A stretch of 57,282 nt of DNA from Actinomycetes bacterium (lineage in GTDB: Bacteria > Actinomycetota > Thermoleophilia > Solirubrobacterales > Solirubrobacteraceae): positions 1 through 57,282 of the forward strand of contig JAJYUP010000005.1 of the NCBI GenBank assembly GCA_021792455.1, read 5' to 3'. Position numbers and translations under genes: made by a program. Shown piece by piece: positions 39,079 to 48,181 of this stretch (position 1 is the first letter of the stretch; every line of letters starts with the position of its first letter). The notes beneath the pieces were generated by a model. That model was not told the DNA's origin. It saw only the letters and a program-made list of their open reading frames with translations, and did no database searches.

Positions 39079-41058
39079 CTAGCCCTGCTCGCGCTGAGGC
39101 GCCCCCGCAGGACTGCTTGGCGCCCTCGCCGCGGCAAGCGCGGTGAAGGGCTCGAGAGAGTCGGGGTCGGCGAGCGCCTCGCGGCTTGCGGCCGACTCGG
39201 GTGGGACGCCGGCGAGGATCCGCTTCACCGGCACCTCGAGCAGCTTGCCCGTTCTCGTGCGGGGGATCGTCGCGACCTCGATCACATCGCTTGGCAGGTG
39301 CCTCGGGGAGCAGTCCTCGCGGATGCGCTGCCTGATCTGCTGCCTCAGCGCCTCGTCCAGCGTTGCCCCAGGCCTCAGGCTGACGAACAGCGGCATCCAG
39401 CCGTCGACGTCGACGACGAGAGCGTCCTCGATCTCCGGGATCGCGAGCACGGCGCGGTAGATCTCGCTGCTGCCCATCCGCACGCCGCCACGGTTTATCG
39501 TCGCGTCGCTTCTGCCGTAGAGGATCGCGCTGCCGCGCGGCGTGATCTGCACCCAGTCTCCGTGACGCCACAAGCCGGGGTAGACGGAGAAGTAGCTCTC
39601 CCGGTAGCGCGAGCCGTCCGGGTCGTTCCAGAGACCGAGGGGCATCGATGGCATGGGCTGGGCGATGACGAGCTCACCGACCTGCCCGACGACCGGGTGT
39701 CCCTGCTCGTCGAGAGCTCGGACGTCGGCCCCGAGCGCCCTGCACTGGAGCTCGCCGAGGTGGACCGGCAGCAGCGGGCAGCCGCCGAGGAACGCGGTGC
39801 AGACGTCTGTGCCGCCGCTCGCCGAGAACAGCCACATCCGCTCGCCGAGCTCCTCGTAGACCCAGCCGAACCCCTCTGGGGGCAGCGTGGATCCGGTTGA
39901 GCCGATGCTTTGGAGGCGGCTGAGATCCCGCCCCGCCGTGGGGTGGACACCCCGCTTCATGCAGGCGGAGATGTAGCCGGCGCTCGTCCCGAGGCAGTCC
40001 ATCTCGGTGTCGGCTGCGAGCTGCCAGAGAGCGTCCATGTCCGGGAAGCCCGGGCTGCCGTCGTAGAGGATGATCGTGGTGCCGAGCAGCAGCGCGCCGA
40101 CGAGGAAGTTCCACATCATCCACCCGGTCGTCGTGAACCAGAACATCCGCTCGCCCGGGTGCAGATCGAGGTGGAGGCTGAGAGCCTTCAGGTGCTCGAG
40201 CACGATCCCGCCCTGGCTGTGGACGATCGCCTTTGGAAGCCCAGTCGTGCCTGAGGAGTAGAGGATCCACAGGGGGTGCTCGAACTCCACCTGCTCGAAG
40301 CGGAGATCGCCAGCGGTCTGCCGCAGCCGCTCCCAGCCGATCGTGCCCTTCAGCTCCGCCTCCGGGTTCAGGACGCCAAGCAGCACGCATCGACGCAGAG
40401 AGGGCAGCTGCTCGATCAGGCTCTGCACGACGGGGAGGCGGTCGTACTGCCGGCCCTCGAAGACGTAGCCGTCCACTGCGAGCAGCACTGAAGGCTCGAT
40501 CTGGGCGAAGCGGTCGAGCACCCCGCGTGCACCGAAGTCTGGGGAGCAGCTGGACCAGATCGCGCCGATCGATGCGCAGGCGAGGAAAGCCGCGACCGTC
40601 TGGGGGATGTTCGGCATGTAGGCGACGACCCGGTCGCCGGGACCGACCCCGAGCTCTCGAAGCCCGGTCGCGATCCTCGCCGTCTCCTGCCGCAGCTGAC
40701 CCCAGGTCCAGCTCTGCGGGCCCTCCCGCTCGCTCGCGAAGACGATCGCAACGTCGTCCTGCCGCCGGTCGGTGAGGGCCTGTTGCGCGTAGTTGAGCTT
40801 CGCGCCGGGGAACCATCGTGCTCCCGGCATCTCCGCGCTGGCGAGCACGCGCTCGTAGGGGCTCGAGGTCCTGACTTCAAAGAAGTCGAAGATCGAGGCC
40901 CAGAACGCCTCGAGCTCGTTCACCGACCAGCGCCACAGCGCCTCATACCCGTCCACCTGCACCCCGAGCCGCTCGCGCAGGAAGCGGATGTAGCGCGTGA
41001 GGTTCGCCCGCTCCAACCGTTCAGGTGAGGGGGACCAGAGGATCGGAGGGTCCACCAT
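39079..41058 (-). CDS. aacS: Acetoacetyl-CoA synthetase
   Basis: This 659-residue adenylate-forming enzyme activates acetoacetate with ATP and CoA. It has the AACS-type N-terminal domain (WRWSVNELEAFWASIFDFFEV), MPNIPQTVAAFLACASIGAIWSSCSPDFGARGVLDRF, the P-loop LYSSGTTGLPKAIVHSQGG, FWFTTTGWMMWNFLVGALLLG, GRSDATINRGGVRMGSSEIY and RTRTGKLLEVPVKRIL with the catalytic Lys. Length and order match the family well. The ATG at 41058 lies 8 nt after a TACGCT -10 box, so the mRNA is probably leaderless. It is divergent from the leucine operon, whose final lyase makes acetoacetate; in M. tuberculosis a CoA transferase does this job. Confidence 0.93.
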   Translation of the reverse strand: MVDPPILWSPSPERLERANLTRYIRFLRERLGVQVDGYEALWRWSVNELEAFWASIFDFFEVRTSSPYERVLASAEMPGARWFPGAKLNYAQQALTDRRQDDVAIVFASEREGPQSWTWGQLRQETARIATGLRELGVGPGDRVVAYMPNIPQTVAAFLACASIGAIWSSCSPDFGARGVLDRFAQIEPSVLLAVDGYVFEGRQYDRLPVVQSLIEQLPSLRRCVLLGVLNPEAELKGTIGWERLRQTAGDLRFEQVEFEHPLWILYSSGTTGLPKAIVHSQGGIVLEHLKALSLHLDLHPGERMFWFTTTGWMMWNFLVGALLLGTTIILYDGSPGFPDMDALWQLAADTEMDCLGTSAGYISACMKRGVHPTAGRDLSRLQSIGSTGSTLPPEGFGWVYEELGERMWLFSASGGTDVCTAFLGGCPLLPVHLGELQCRALGADVRALDEQGHPVVGQVGELVIAQPMPSMPLGLWNDPDGSRYRESYFSVYPGLWRHGDWVQITPRGSAILYGRSDATINRGGVRMGSSEIYRAVLAIPEIEDALVVDVDGWMPLFVSLRPGATLDEALRQQIRQRIREDCSPRHLPSDVIEVATIPRTRTGKLLEVPVKRILAGVPPESAASREALADPDSLEPFTALAAARAPSSPAGAPQREQG

Positions 41059-41066
41059 GGCGGCAG

Positions 41067-41111
41067 AGCGTACCACAGATGACGTCAGAAAAACCGTCTG
41101 TTCGGTATAAC
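41067..41111. promoter_or_regulatory. Divergent leaderless promoters with central operator
   Basis: Rightward, TATAAC (41106-41111) ends 7 nt before the dehydrogenase ATG at 41119. Leftward, TACGCT (minus strand, 41072-41067) ends 8 nt before the synthetase ATG at 41058. The imperfect palindrome AAACCGTCTGTTCGGTAT (41091-41108) overlaps the right -10 and lies in the -35 area of the left promoter, so one regulator could control both. Confidence 0.6.
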
Positions 41112-41118
41112 TTGGGCG

Positions 41119-42420
41119 ATGGATCTGGACCTGTCCGCACAGCACCGCCTGATAGCCGCGACCGTTCGCGAATTCGCGCAGGGGGAGGTCGCCCCGCTCG
41201 CCGCGGAGCTCGACAGGACGAAGTCGTTTCCCTACGAGATCGTCGCGAAGCTCGGCAGCCTCGGGCTGATGGGGATCCCCTTCCCGGAGCGCTATGGAGG
41301 AGCCGGTGCGGACACGCTCGCCTACGTTCTCGCCGTCGAGGAGCTCGCGCGCGTGGACTCCTCGGTCGCGATCACCCTGTGCGCCCACACCTCGCTTGGC
41401 ACTCAGCCCATCTATCTGTTCGGCACTGAGGGTCAGCGTGAGGAGTGGATGCCGAGACTCTGCTCTGGAGAGATCCTCGGCGCGTTCGGGCTCACCGAGC
41501 CTGAGGCCGGCTCTGATGCCGCCAACACGCGCACGAGGGCGCGCCTTCAGGGTGGAGAGTGGGTGATCGACGGCGCCAAGCAGTTCATCACGAACGCGGG
41601 AACCGACATCTCAGGCGTCGTCTGCATCACCGCAATCACCGGCGAACAGGTCGACGGCGCTGCCGAGGGTGCCCTCGGGCTCTCGAGAGCCGAGAGAGAG
41701 GCCGCTTCCGCTGAGAGCAGCCGCCCTGCCGGCGCAGGGTCAGCCGAGCGTGCTGCAGCCCGCGAGATCGGTGGCGGTCGGCGGTCGGACCACGAGGCCG
41801 ATCGCGATCGCGCGCGGGAGATCTCGAACATTCTCGTCCCCAACGGCAGCCCCGGCTACGAGCAGGGCCAGCTCTACCGCAAGATGGGTTGGAACGCCTC
41901 CGACACCCGTCCACTCACCTTCAGTGGATGCAGGGTTCCTGAGCAGAACCTGCTTGGGCAGCGGGGCGCGGGTCTTGCGCAGTCCTTCGCGGTTCTCGAC
42001 ATCGGCAGGATCGGTGTCGCGGCGATGGGTGTCGGGCTGGCCCAGGGTGCGCTCGATCAGGCGCTCGCCTATGCGAGACAGCGACATGCATTCGGGCGGC
42101 CCATCTCCAAGCTCCAGGCGATCCAGGCGAAGCTCGCCGACATGTCGACCGAGATCGAGGCGGCGCGGCTGCTCGTGTACAGGGCGGCGCTCGCGAAGGA
42201 CGCCGGGCGCAGCTTCACTCTTGCTGCCGCCCAGGCGAAGCTGAAGACCGGACGCCTCGCCGTGCGCTGCGCTGAGGAGGCGGTCCAGATCCACGGCGGG
42301 TATGGCTACATCGAGGAGTACCCCGTCTGTCGGTTCTACCGAGACGCGAAGATCCTCACGATCGGCGAGGGCACCGATGAGATCCAGCAGCTGGTGATCG
42401 CAAGGAGCCTGGGTGCCTGA
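41119..42420 (+). CDS. Short-chain acyl-CoA dehydrogenase of leucine operon (FadE19-like)
   Basis: This 433-residue acyl-CoA dehydrogenase begins the leucine-type operon. Landmarks are GIPFPERYGGAGADTLAYVLAVEELARVDSSVA, FGLTEPEAGSDAANTRTRA, KQFITNAG, RQRHAFGRPISKLQAIQAKLADM and IHGGYGYIEEYPVCRFYRDAKILTIGEGTDEIQ. The Glu in GEGT is the usual short-chain catalytic base; true isovaleryl-CoA dehydrogenases differ there, so FadE19 of M. tuberculosis is the closer model. Residues about 175-234 are a polar, Ala/Glu/Arg-rich insertion in the middle domain that normal members (about 380 residues) lack. The start is set by TATAAC 7 nt upstream. Confidence 0.9.
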   Translation: MDLDLSAQHRLIAATVREFAQGEVAPLAAELDRTKSFPYEIVAKLGSLGLMGIPFPERYGGAGADTLAYVLAVEELARVDSSVAITLCAHTSLGTQPIYLFGTEGQREEWMPRLCSGEILGAFGLTEPEAGSDAANTRTRARLQGGEWVIDGAKQFITNAGTDISGVVCITAITGEQVDGAAEGALGLSRAEREAASAESSRPAGAGSAERAAAREIGGGRRSDHEADRDRAREISNILVPNGSPGYEQGQLYRKMGWNASDTRPLTFSGCRVPEQNLLGQRGAGLAQSFAVLDIGRIGVAAMGVGLAQGALDQALAYARQRHAFGRPISKLQAIQAKLADMSTEIEAARLLVYRAALAKDAGRSFTLAAAQAKLKTGRLAVRCAEEAVQIHGGYGYIEEYPVCRFYRDAKILTIGEGTDEIQQLVIARSLGA

Positions 42421-42447
42421 CTGGAACCTCCCCCGCGCCGCCGCGCA

Positions 42448-44967
42448 ATGTTCGCGAGCGTTCTGATAGCCAACCGCGGCGAGATCGCCGTTCGGATCGC
42501 GCGCACGCTGCACAGGATGGGGATCGAGGCGATCGCGGTCTTCAGCGACGCGGATCTGCACGCCAAGCACGTGCGCATCGCAGACCGCGCGATCCGCATC
42601 GGCCCAGCACCCGCCTCGCAGTCGTACCTGAACATCGAGCGGATCGTGCAGGCGGCGATCCACAGCGGCGCGGAGGCGGTCCATCCAGGGTATGGCTTTC
42701 TCTCCGAGCGGGCAGAGCTCGCGAAGGCGTGCATGCAGGCTGGCCTTCGCTTCGTCGGGCCGAGTCCAGAGGCGATCGCTCTGCTCGGCGACAAGGCCGC
42801 TGCGAAGAGGGTCGCGGCTGCGGCTGGGATCCCCGTGATAGAAGGGCTGCTGCCGCCTCCTCCCTCCGACTCCTCGCAGGAGCCTGAACGGCAGCTGAGC
42901 GACGAGCGGATCATCGCCTGGGCGCGCTCGCAGCCGCTGCCGCTGCTGCTGAAGGCCGCCGCCGGCGGCGGTGGAAGGGGGATGAGGCTCGTTCGCGAGC
43001 TGGCGGAGCTTCCTGATGCCATCGCGGCCGCGAGGCGCGAGGCGAGCTCCGCGTTCGGTGACGGGAGCCTGATCGTCGAGCGCTGCATCGAGCATGCGCG
43101 GCACATCGAGGTTCAGGTGCTCGCCGACCACTTCGACAACGTCATTCATCTCGGTGAGCGGGAGTGCAGCCTCCAGCGCCGACACCAGAAGGTGATCGAG
43201 GAGGCGCCATCGCCGATCGTCGGGGAGGCGCTGAGGCAGAGGATCGGCGAGGCCGCCGTCGCGCTCGCCCGCGCCTGTCGCTACACCGGTGCCGGCACCG
43301 TCGAGCTGCTCGTTGAGCGCGATGATCCTGAGCGGTTCCATTTCCTCGAGATGAACGCCCGCCTGCAGGTCGAGCACGCCGTCACAGAGGCGGTGAGTGG
43401 GCTCGACCTCGTCGAGATGCAGCTCAGGGTCGCCGCTGGTGAGCCGCTGCCGATCGGCCAAGAGGATCTGAGGATCGAAGGCCACGCGATAGAGGCGCGA
43501 ATCTACGCGGAGGATCCAGGGGCTGGATTCCTGCCCTCCACTGGGCGCGTGCTCGTCTACCGCAAGCCACGAGCGGCGGCTGCTCGGGAGTGCTCTGAGA
43601 GCGGGGGAGAAGCGCTGCAGGGCGGGCTGGCCCCGCCAGATTGTGACGAGCAGCCCCGTGCCGCAGGGTGCCCTCGAGGTGGACGGCGGCTGCGCCTCGA
43701 CACCGCGCTCTGCGAGGGTGATGTGATCGTCGGGGAGTACGACCCGATGCTCGCGAAGCTGATCGCACACGCGGAGGACCGCAGCAGCGCGCTCTCGCTG
43801 CTGCGGAGTGGGCTCGCGCAGATGAGAGTGATCGGGCCTGCTACGAACATCCCGTGGCTTGCGGGGCTGCTTGCGCGTGAAGAGGTGCGCGAGGGCGAGA
43901 TCGACACGACCCTGCTCGAGCGCATCAGCGGCGAGCTCTGTCTCCCGCCCGCAGACGAGCCGATGCTCGCCTGCGCGGCCCTCGTCGCACTGGTCGAGGA
44001 CGGGCGTGGGGCTGGTCGCCTCGGGTCGGGCGCCGTGGGGCCTGAAGGCGCCCTGGGGCCTGAAGGCGCCCTTGGGTCTGCGGGCGCCTTGGGGTCTGCG
44101 GGCGCCTTGGGGTCGGGCGCGGCTGGTGTCGACGCCTGCGGCTTGGATGCCTGGGGTCTTGCCGACGGCTGGCGGCTTGATGGCCGTGCGCTCGCGAGGA
44201 TGCGGCTGCGCGGTCCCTCTCGTGAGGTCGAGGCGCGGGCCCTGCCGCTTGGCGGCGGCCGCTGGCGGATCCCCTCGACACGGTCGCTTGCGCAGGAAGG
44301 TGCGGCTGCTGACGATCGCTCCCCTTCAGGGGATTCGGCGCTGCCTGGGGATGAAGTGCCGCCTGCTGCGGATGAAGTGCCGCCCGAGGGTCAGCGGCTG
44401 CCAGAGGATTGCCGCACCGATCCGAGAGGGGGTGCCTTCGGGCTCGAAGTGATCGCAACGCCAGGTGGCTCGGAGATCCTCCTCCTCGACGGCGGCACCG
44501 GACAGCTGCGCCGCATCGAGGTCCACCGCGACGCCGACGCGCTCTGGCTCGTCGATGACGGCACGCCGCTGCGCTTCACGCCGACTGCTCAGCGCGTCGC
44601 AAGGGGGGCCGTGAAGCGCTCGCTGCAGGCGCCGATGCCCGGCCGCGTCCTCGAGGTGAGGGCGGCACAGGGACAGGCGGTGAGCGAGGGGCAGGTGCTC
44701 GTCGTGCTCGAGTCGATGAAGATGGAGCTGTCGATCACCTGTCCCGAAGATGGGCTCGTCGAGCTCGTCAACGTCGCGCCCGGCAGCCAGGTGCAGGAGG
44801 GCGAGACCCTGCTCGCCCTTGCCCCACCGCCGGCAGGCGAGGAGCTGCCTCCTGCGGGCGAGGTGCGGCTGCCTGCGGGCGAGGTGCGGCTGCCTGCGGG
44901 CGAGAAGCTGCCTCCTGCGGGCGAGAAGCTGCCGCCGGCGACGGCAGAGATGCAGGCGCAGCGATGA
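42448..44967 (+). CDS. Methylcrotonyl-CoA carboxylase alpha (biotin carboxylase/BCCP) subunit
   Basis: This 839-residue protein combines biotin carboxylase and biotin carrier domains. It has [53 protein letters not shown] (ATP grasp loop), [38 protein letters not shown] and [14 protein letters not shown]. The biotinyl site is [10 protein letters not shown]. It is much longer than usual (about 650-670 residues) because of low-complexity insertions near residues 373-415, 525-560 ([19 protein letters not shown]) and 610-667, and a C-terminal [11 protein letters not shown] repeat tail. It lies 27 nt after the dehydrogenase and overlaps the beta subunit by ATGA. Confidence 0.92.
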   Translation: MFASVLIANRGEIAVRIARTLHRMGIEAIAVFSDADLHAKHVRIADRAIRIGPAPASQSYLNIERIVQAAIHSGAEAVHPGYGFLSERAELAKACMQAGLRFVGPSPEAIALLGDKAAAKRVAAAAGIPVIEGLLPPPPSDSSQEPERQLSDERIIAWARSQPLPLLLKAAAGGGGRGMRLVRELAELPDAIAAARREASSAFGDGSLIVERCIEHARHIEVQVLADHFDNVIHLGERECSLQRRHQKVIEEAPSPIVGEALRQRIGEAAVALARACRYTGAGTVELLVERDDPERFHFLEMNARLQVEHAVTEAVSGLDLVEMQLRVAAGEPLPIGQEDLRIEGHAIEARIYAEDPGAGFLPSTGRVLVYRKPRAAAARECSESGGEALQGGLAPPDCDEQPRAAGCPRGGRRLRLDTALCEGDVIVGEYDPMLAKLIAHAEDRSSALSLLRSGLAQMRVIGPATNIPWLAGLLAREEVREGEIDTTLLERISGELCLPPADEPMLACAALVALVEDGRGAGRLGSGAVGPEGALGPEGALGSAGALGSAGALGSGAAGVDACGLDAWGLADGWRLDGRALARMRLRGPSREVEARALPLGGGRWRIPSTRSLAQEGAAADDRSPSGDSALPGDEVPPAADEVPPEGQRLPEDCRTDPRGGAFGLEVIATPGGSEILLLDGGTGQLRRIEVHRDADALWLVDDGTPLRFTPTAQRVARGAVKRSLQAPMPGRVLEVRAAQGQAVSEGQVLVVLESMKMELSITCPEDGLVELVNVAPGSQVQEGETLLALAPPPAGEELPPAGEVRLPAGEVRLPAGEKLPPAGEKLPPATAEMQAQR
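44032..44112 (+). repeat. 18-bp in-frame tandem repeat inside carboxylase alpha
   Basis: The DNA encoding [16 protein letters not shown] followed by [14 protein letters not shown] is built of about four 18-bp units of the form ggggcctgaaggcgccct and ggtctgcgggcgccttgg. The reading frame is kept. It falls between the biotin carboxylase and biotin-carrier domains. Confidence 0.85.
44820..44940 (+). repeat. 21-bp in-frame repeats in the carboxylase alpha C-terminus
   Basis: Units of about 21 bp (gcgggcgaggtgcggctgcct and gcgggcgagaagctgcctcct) encode [35 protein letters not shown] after the end of the biotinyl domain. They extend the protein past its normal end. Confidence 0.85.
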
Positions 44968-46607
44968 CTGTGCTCGCCAGTCACGCCGATCTCTCCTCCC
45001 CTCAGTTCTCAGCGAACCAGGCTGAGCATGAAAGGCTTTGCGCCGACCTGCGCAAGCGTCTGCGCCGCGCCGCCGCGGGTGGGGGGCCGCGCGCTCTGCA
45101 GCGCCACCTCCGTCGCGGCAAGCTCGCTCCCCGCGAGCGGATCGAGCGCCTGCTCGATCCGGCTTCCCCATTCCTCGAGCTCTCTCCGCTCGCCGCTGAG
45201 GGGCTCTACGGAGGCGATGCACCTGGGGCGGGGATCATCACTGGCGTTGGCCTGGTCGCCGATCGGCACGTGCTCGTCATCGCCAACGATGCGACAGTGA
45301 AGGGCGGCAGCTACTACCCGCTGACCGTCAAGAAGCATCTGCGTGCCCAGCAGGTCGCGATCGAGAACAGGCTGCCCTGCATCTACCTCGTCGACTCTGG
45401 TGGCGCATTCCTGCCAGCCCAAGACGAGGTTTTCCCTGACAGGGAGCACTTTGGCCGGATCTTCTTCAACCAGGCGAGGATGTCGGCGGCGGGCATCCCC
45501 CAGGTAGCGGCGGTGATGGGCTCCTGCACCGCTGGGGGCGCGTACGTGCCTGCGATGAGCGATGAGACTGTCATCGTCGCCGGGCAGGGGACGATCTTCC
45601 TTGGGGGCCCGCCGCTCGTAAAGGCCGCAACTGGGGAAGTCGTCTCGGCGGAGGAGCTTGGGGGCGCGCAGCTCCACGCTCAGCGCTCCGGCGTTGCAGA
45701 TCACCTCGCGCAGGACGAGGAGCATGCGCTCTCGATCCTCCGCTCGATCGTCGCGACGCTGCCCGCGCCGCAGAGCGCGCCCTGGCAACGCACAGCGTCG
45801 CGCGAGCCGAAAGCCTCGATGCAGACGCTCTACGGCGCGATCCCTCCTGACAGCAGGACCCCATATGACCCGCGGGAGATCCTCGCCCGGATCCTCGACG
45901 CCAGCGAGCTCCACGAGTTCAAGGCGCAGTACGGCACGACGATCGTCTGCGGATTCGGCCACATCTTTGGCCACCCTGTCGGAGTGCTCGCCAACCATGG
46001 CATCCTCTTCAGCGAGAGCGCGCTGAAGGCGGCCCACTTCATCGAGATCTGCGACCAGAGAGGGGTGCCCCTCGTCTTCCTCCAGAACATCAGCGGCTTC
46101 ATCGTTGGACGCACCTACGAGGAAAGGGGGATCGCGAAGGATGGCGCGAAGATGGTCGCAGCCGTCGCGACAGCGAGAGTCCCGAAGCTCACGGTGGTCG
46201 TAGGGGGGTCCTTCGGCGCCGGCAACTATGCGATGGCGGGCAGGGCTTACGATCCCCGGTTTCTGTGGATGTGGCCAAACGCACGGATATCGGTGATGGG
46301 GGGCGAGCAGGCGGCGAGGGTCCTCGCGAGCGTGAAAGCAGATGACTCAGGAGGGCAGGCCGACTCGGCGGGGCAGGCCGACTCGGCGGGGCAGGCCGAC
46401 TCGGCGGGGCAGGCCGACTCGGCGGGGCAGGGCGACTTGCTGCGGGAGCAGTATGAGCGCCAGGGCCACCCCTACTACTCGACCGCCCGTCTCTGGGATG
46501 ACGGCGTCATCGACCCGAAGCAGACCAGGCGGGTCCTTGGCCTCGCGCTTGGCATCTGCGCGAACGCGCCGCTGCCTGACCGGGCGACGACGATGTTCAG
46601 GATGTGA
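44964..46607 (+). CDS. Methylcrotonyl-CoA carboxylase beta (carboxyltransferase) subunit
   Basis: This 547-residue carboxyltransferase matches the methylcrotonyl-CoA carboxylase beta group closely: [151 protein letters not shown] and [37 protein letters not shown]. It carboxylates 3-methylcrotonyl-CoA on the leucine route. Residues about 464-493 are a (GQADSA)n repeat where relatives have a non-repetitive loop. The start overlaps the alpha stop (ATGA). Confidence 0.93.
   Translation: MTVLASHADLSSPQFSANQAEHERLCADLRKRLRRAAAGGGPRALQRHLRRGKLAPRERIERLLDPASPFLELSPLAAEGLYGGDAPGAGIITGVGLVADRHVLVIANDATVKGGSYYPLTVKKHLRAQQVAIENRLPCIYLVDSGGAFLPAQDEVFPDREHFGRIFFNQARMSAAGIPQVAAVMGSCTAGGAYVPAMSDETVIVAGQGTIFLGGPPLVKAATGEVVSAEELGGAQLHAQRSGVADHLAQDEEHALSILRSIVATLPAPQSAPWQRTASREPKASMQTLYGAIPPDSRTPYDPREILARILDASELHEFKAQYGTTIVCGFGHIFGHPVGVLANHGILFSESALKAAHFIEICDQRGVPLVFLQNISGFIVGRTYEERGIAKDGAKMVAAVATARVPKLTVVVGGSFGAGNYAMAGRAYDPRFLWMWPNARISVMGGEQAARVLASVKADDSGGQADSAGQADSAGQADSAGQADSAGQGDLLREQYERQGHPYYSTARLWDDGVIDPKQTRRVLGLALGICANAPLPDRATTMFRM
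46353..46442 (+). repeat. 18-bp in-frame tandem repeat inside carboxylase beta
   Basis: Four perfect 18-bp units GGGCAGGCCGACTCGGCG (46353-46424) are followed by one diverged unit. They encode GQADSA repeats and keep the frame. Identity of the four copies suggests recent expansion. Confidence 0.95.
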
Positions 46608-46771
46608 GAGGTGACCGCACGCTTCCACATCTCAGCATCGCGCCTCTGCGCCCCTGCTTCCTCGACGCCGCTCAGCACGCCACGCCGCATCGCTGCGCAG
46701 CGTCGCGCGTCTGTTCATCCGCGCAGTTGCGTTCACCGCACTCACACCGGACCGCTTCACAGGAGAGCGAG

Positions 46772-47662
46772 ATGATGTACCGCTCGATGCTGTTCGTTCC
46801 CGGCCAGCAGGCGAGCTGGGTGGAGAAGGCCACAGCGGCGCAGCCTGACGCGATCATTCTCGACCTCGAGGATGCGGTGCCTGAGTCTCAGAAGGATCTC
46901 GCGAGAGTCACCGTCGCGAGCTCCATCGACGCCGTTCACCAGCGCGCTCGCGGCGATCTCAGCGATGTCTGGGTGCGGCCGAACGCGTGGGAGAGCAGAC
47001 GGGCTGGTGGCGATGTGGAGGCAACGGTTCGCCCTGGGCTGTCAGGGTTCGTGCTGCCAAAGGTCTATGGACGGGATGATGTCCTGCGCTTCGATGCGCT
47101 CGTCAGCCACTGCGAGATTCGCAGTGGCCTCATCGAGAACAGCATCCGTCTCATCCCCGTCCTCGAGACAGCTGAGGCGATGGCCCAGTGCGAGGAGATC
47201 GCAGCCGCATCACCGCGGGTCGCAAGCCTCGTCGCGATCGCCGCGAGGGACGGAGACGCCTCGCGCGCCCTTCGCTGCGGCTTCACTGACGATGGCCTCG
47301 AGACGCTCTACCTCAGAAGCAGGGCGCTGCTCGCCTCTCGGGCGGCACATCACCAGTTCGCGCTGTGCGGACTCTGGCAGGAGGTTCGCGATCTCGAGGG
47401 CCTCACGCGCTTCGCGCGCAGAGAACACACGCTTGGCTATGACGGCCAGCTCGTCATTCACCCTTCTCATGTCGAGCCTGTGCATCAGGTGTATACGCCT
47501 TCTGCTCAGATGATCGAGCTCTATGAAGGCCTCATAGAGGCGTTCTCTGTCGCGGAGGCGGAAGGCAAGGGTGCTGTCGAGTACCGCGGGCAGCACGTCG
47601 ATCGCGCGCACTATCAGACGGCCCGTGCGATCGTCGAACGGGCTCGACGAGGTGACACCTGA
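46772..47662 (+). CDS. CitE-like CoA ester lyase (HpcH/HpaI family, Rv2498c-like)
   Basis: This 296-residue TIM-barrel protein of the CitE-like family starts RSMLFVPGQQASWVEKATAAQPDAIILDLEDAVPESQKDLAR. It has VWVRPNAW, GFVLPKVYGRDDVLRF, RLIPVLETAEAM (metal-binding Glu), GDASRALRCGFTDDG and YDGQLVIHPSHVEPVHQVYTPS. The operon order dehydrogenase-carboxylase-CitE-MaoC equals the M. tuberculosis leucine operon, where Rv2498c is an (R)-3-hydroxy-3-methylglutaryl-CoA lyase giving acetyl-CoA and acetoacetate. The start is the first of two ATGs, with AGGAG 6 nt upstream. A 164-bp gap without a gene separates it from the beta subunit. Confidence 0.88.
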   Translation: MMYRSMLFVPGQQASWVEKATAAQPDAIILDLEDAVPESQKDLARVTVASSIDAVHQRARGDLSDVWVRPNAWESRRAGGDVEATVRPGLSGFVLPKVYGRDDVLRFDALVSHCEIRSGLIENSIRLIPVLETAEAMAQCEEIAAASPRVASLVAIAARDGDASRALRCGFTDDGLETLYLRSRALLASRAAHHQFALCGLWQEVRDLEGLTRFARREHTLGYDGQLVIHPSHVEPVHQVYTPSAQMIELYEGLIEAFSVAEAEGKGAVEYRGQHVDRAHYQTARAIVERARRGDT

Positions 47663-47692
47663 TCTCGAGCGCCAGCTCGAGGAGAAAGGAGA

Positions 47693-48172
47693 ATGGCTCG
47701 CGTGCCTGGGATGTTCTTCGAGGATTTCGAGGTGGGCGTCGTCCTCGCCCACGAGATGCGACGGACTGTCACAGAGTCTGACAACGTCTGGTTTTCAGCC
47801 ATAACGATGAATCCACAGCCGCTGCACATCGATGAGGAGTTCTCGAAGGGCTCGATGTACAAACAGCGGATCGTCAACAGCATTCTCACGCTTGGACTCG
47901 TCGTTGGGCTGACGGTCGCTGAGACGACGCTCGGGACGACGCTCGGAAACCTCGGCTTCAGAGAGGTCAGATTCCCGAAGCCGGTATTTCATGGTGACAC
48001 GATCCGCGCTGAGACGGAGGTGCTGCAGGTGCGCGATTCCCGTTCCCAGCCGCAGGCGGGAATCGTCACAGTCCGACACCGAGGCTTCAACCAGCACGAC
48101 GAGCTCGTCTGCGAATGTGAACGCGTGTTCATGATGAAGCGCCGTCTCACGCCGGCGAGTCCTGACGCCTGA
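47693..48172 (+). CDS. MaoC-like hydratase of leucine operon (Rv2499c-like)
   Basis: This 159-residue hotdog protein has the MaoC catalytic segment TMNPQPLHIDEEFSKGSMYKQRIVNSILTLGLVVGLTV and FPKPVFHGDTIRAETEVLQVRDSRSQPQAGIVTVRHRGFNQ. It matches the MaoC partner of CitE-like lyases in actinobacteria, expected to hydrate 3-methylglutaconyl-CoA to (R)-3-hydroxy-3-methylglutaryl-CoA. It lies 30 nt after the lyase, with AAAGGAG just before the ATG. Together with the upstream genes it completes isovaleryl-CoA to acetyl-CoA plus acetoacetate without a classical HMG-CoA lyase or crotonase-type AUH hydratase. Confidence 0.88.
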   Translation: MARVPGMFFEDFEVGVVLAHEMRRTVTESDNVWFSAITMNPQPLHIDEEFSKGSMYKQRIVNSILTLGLVVGLTVAETTLGTTLGNLGFREVRFPKPVFHGDTIRAETEVLQVRDSRSQPQAGIVTVRHRGFNQHDELVCECERVFMMKRRLTPASPDA

Positions 48173-48181
48173 CCGCGTCCC

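Noticed and set aside
46608-46771. N-terminal extension of the CitE-like lyase
   Set aside because: The family starts at the YRSMLFVPG segment, and AGGAG directly precedes the ATG at 46772.
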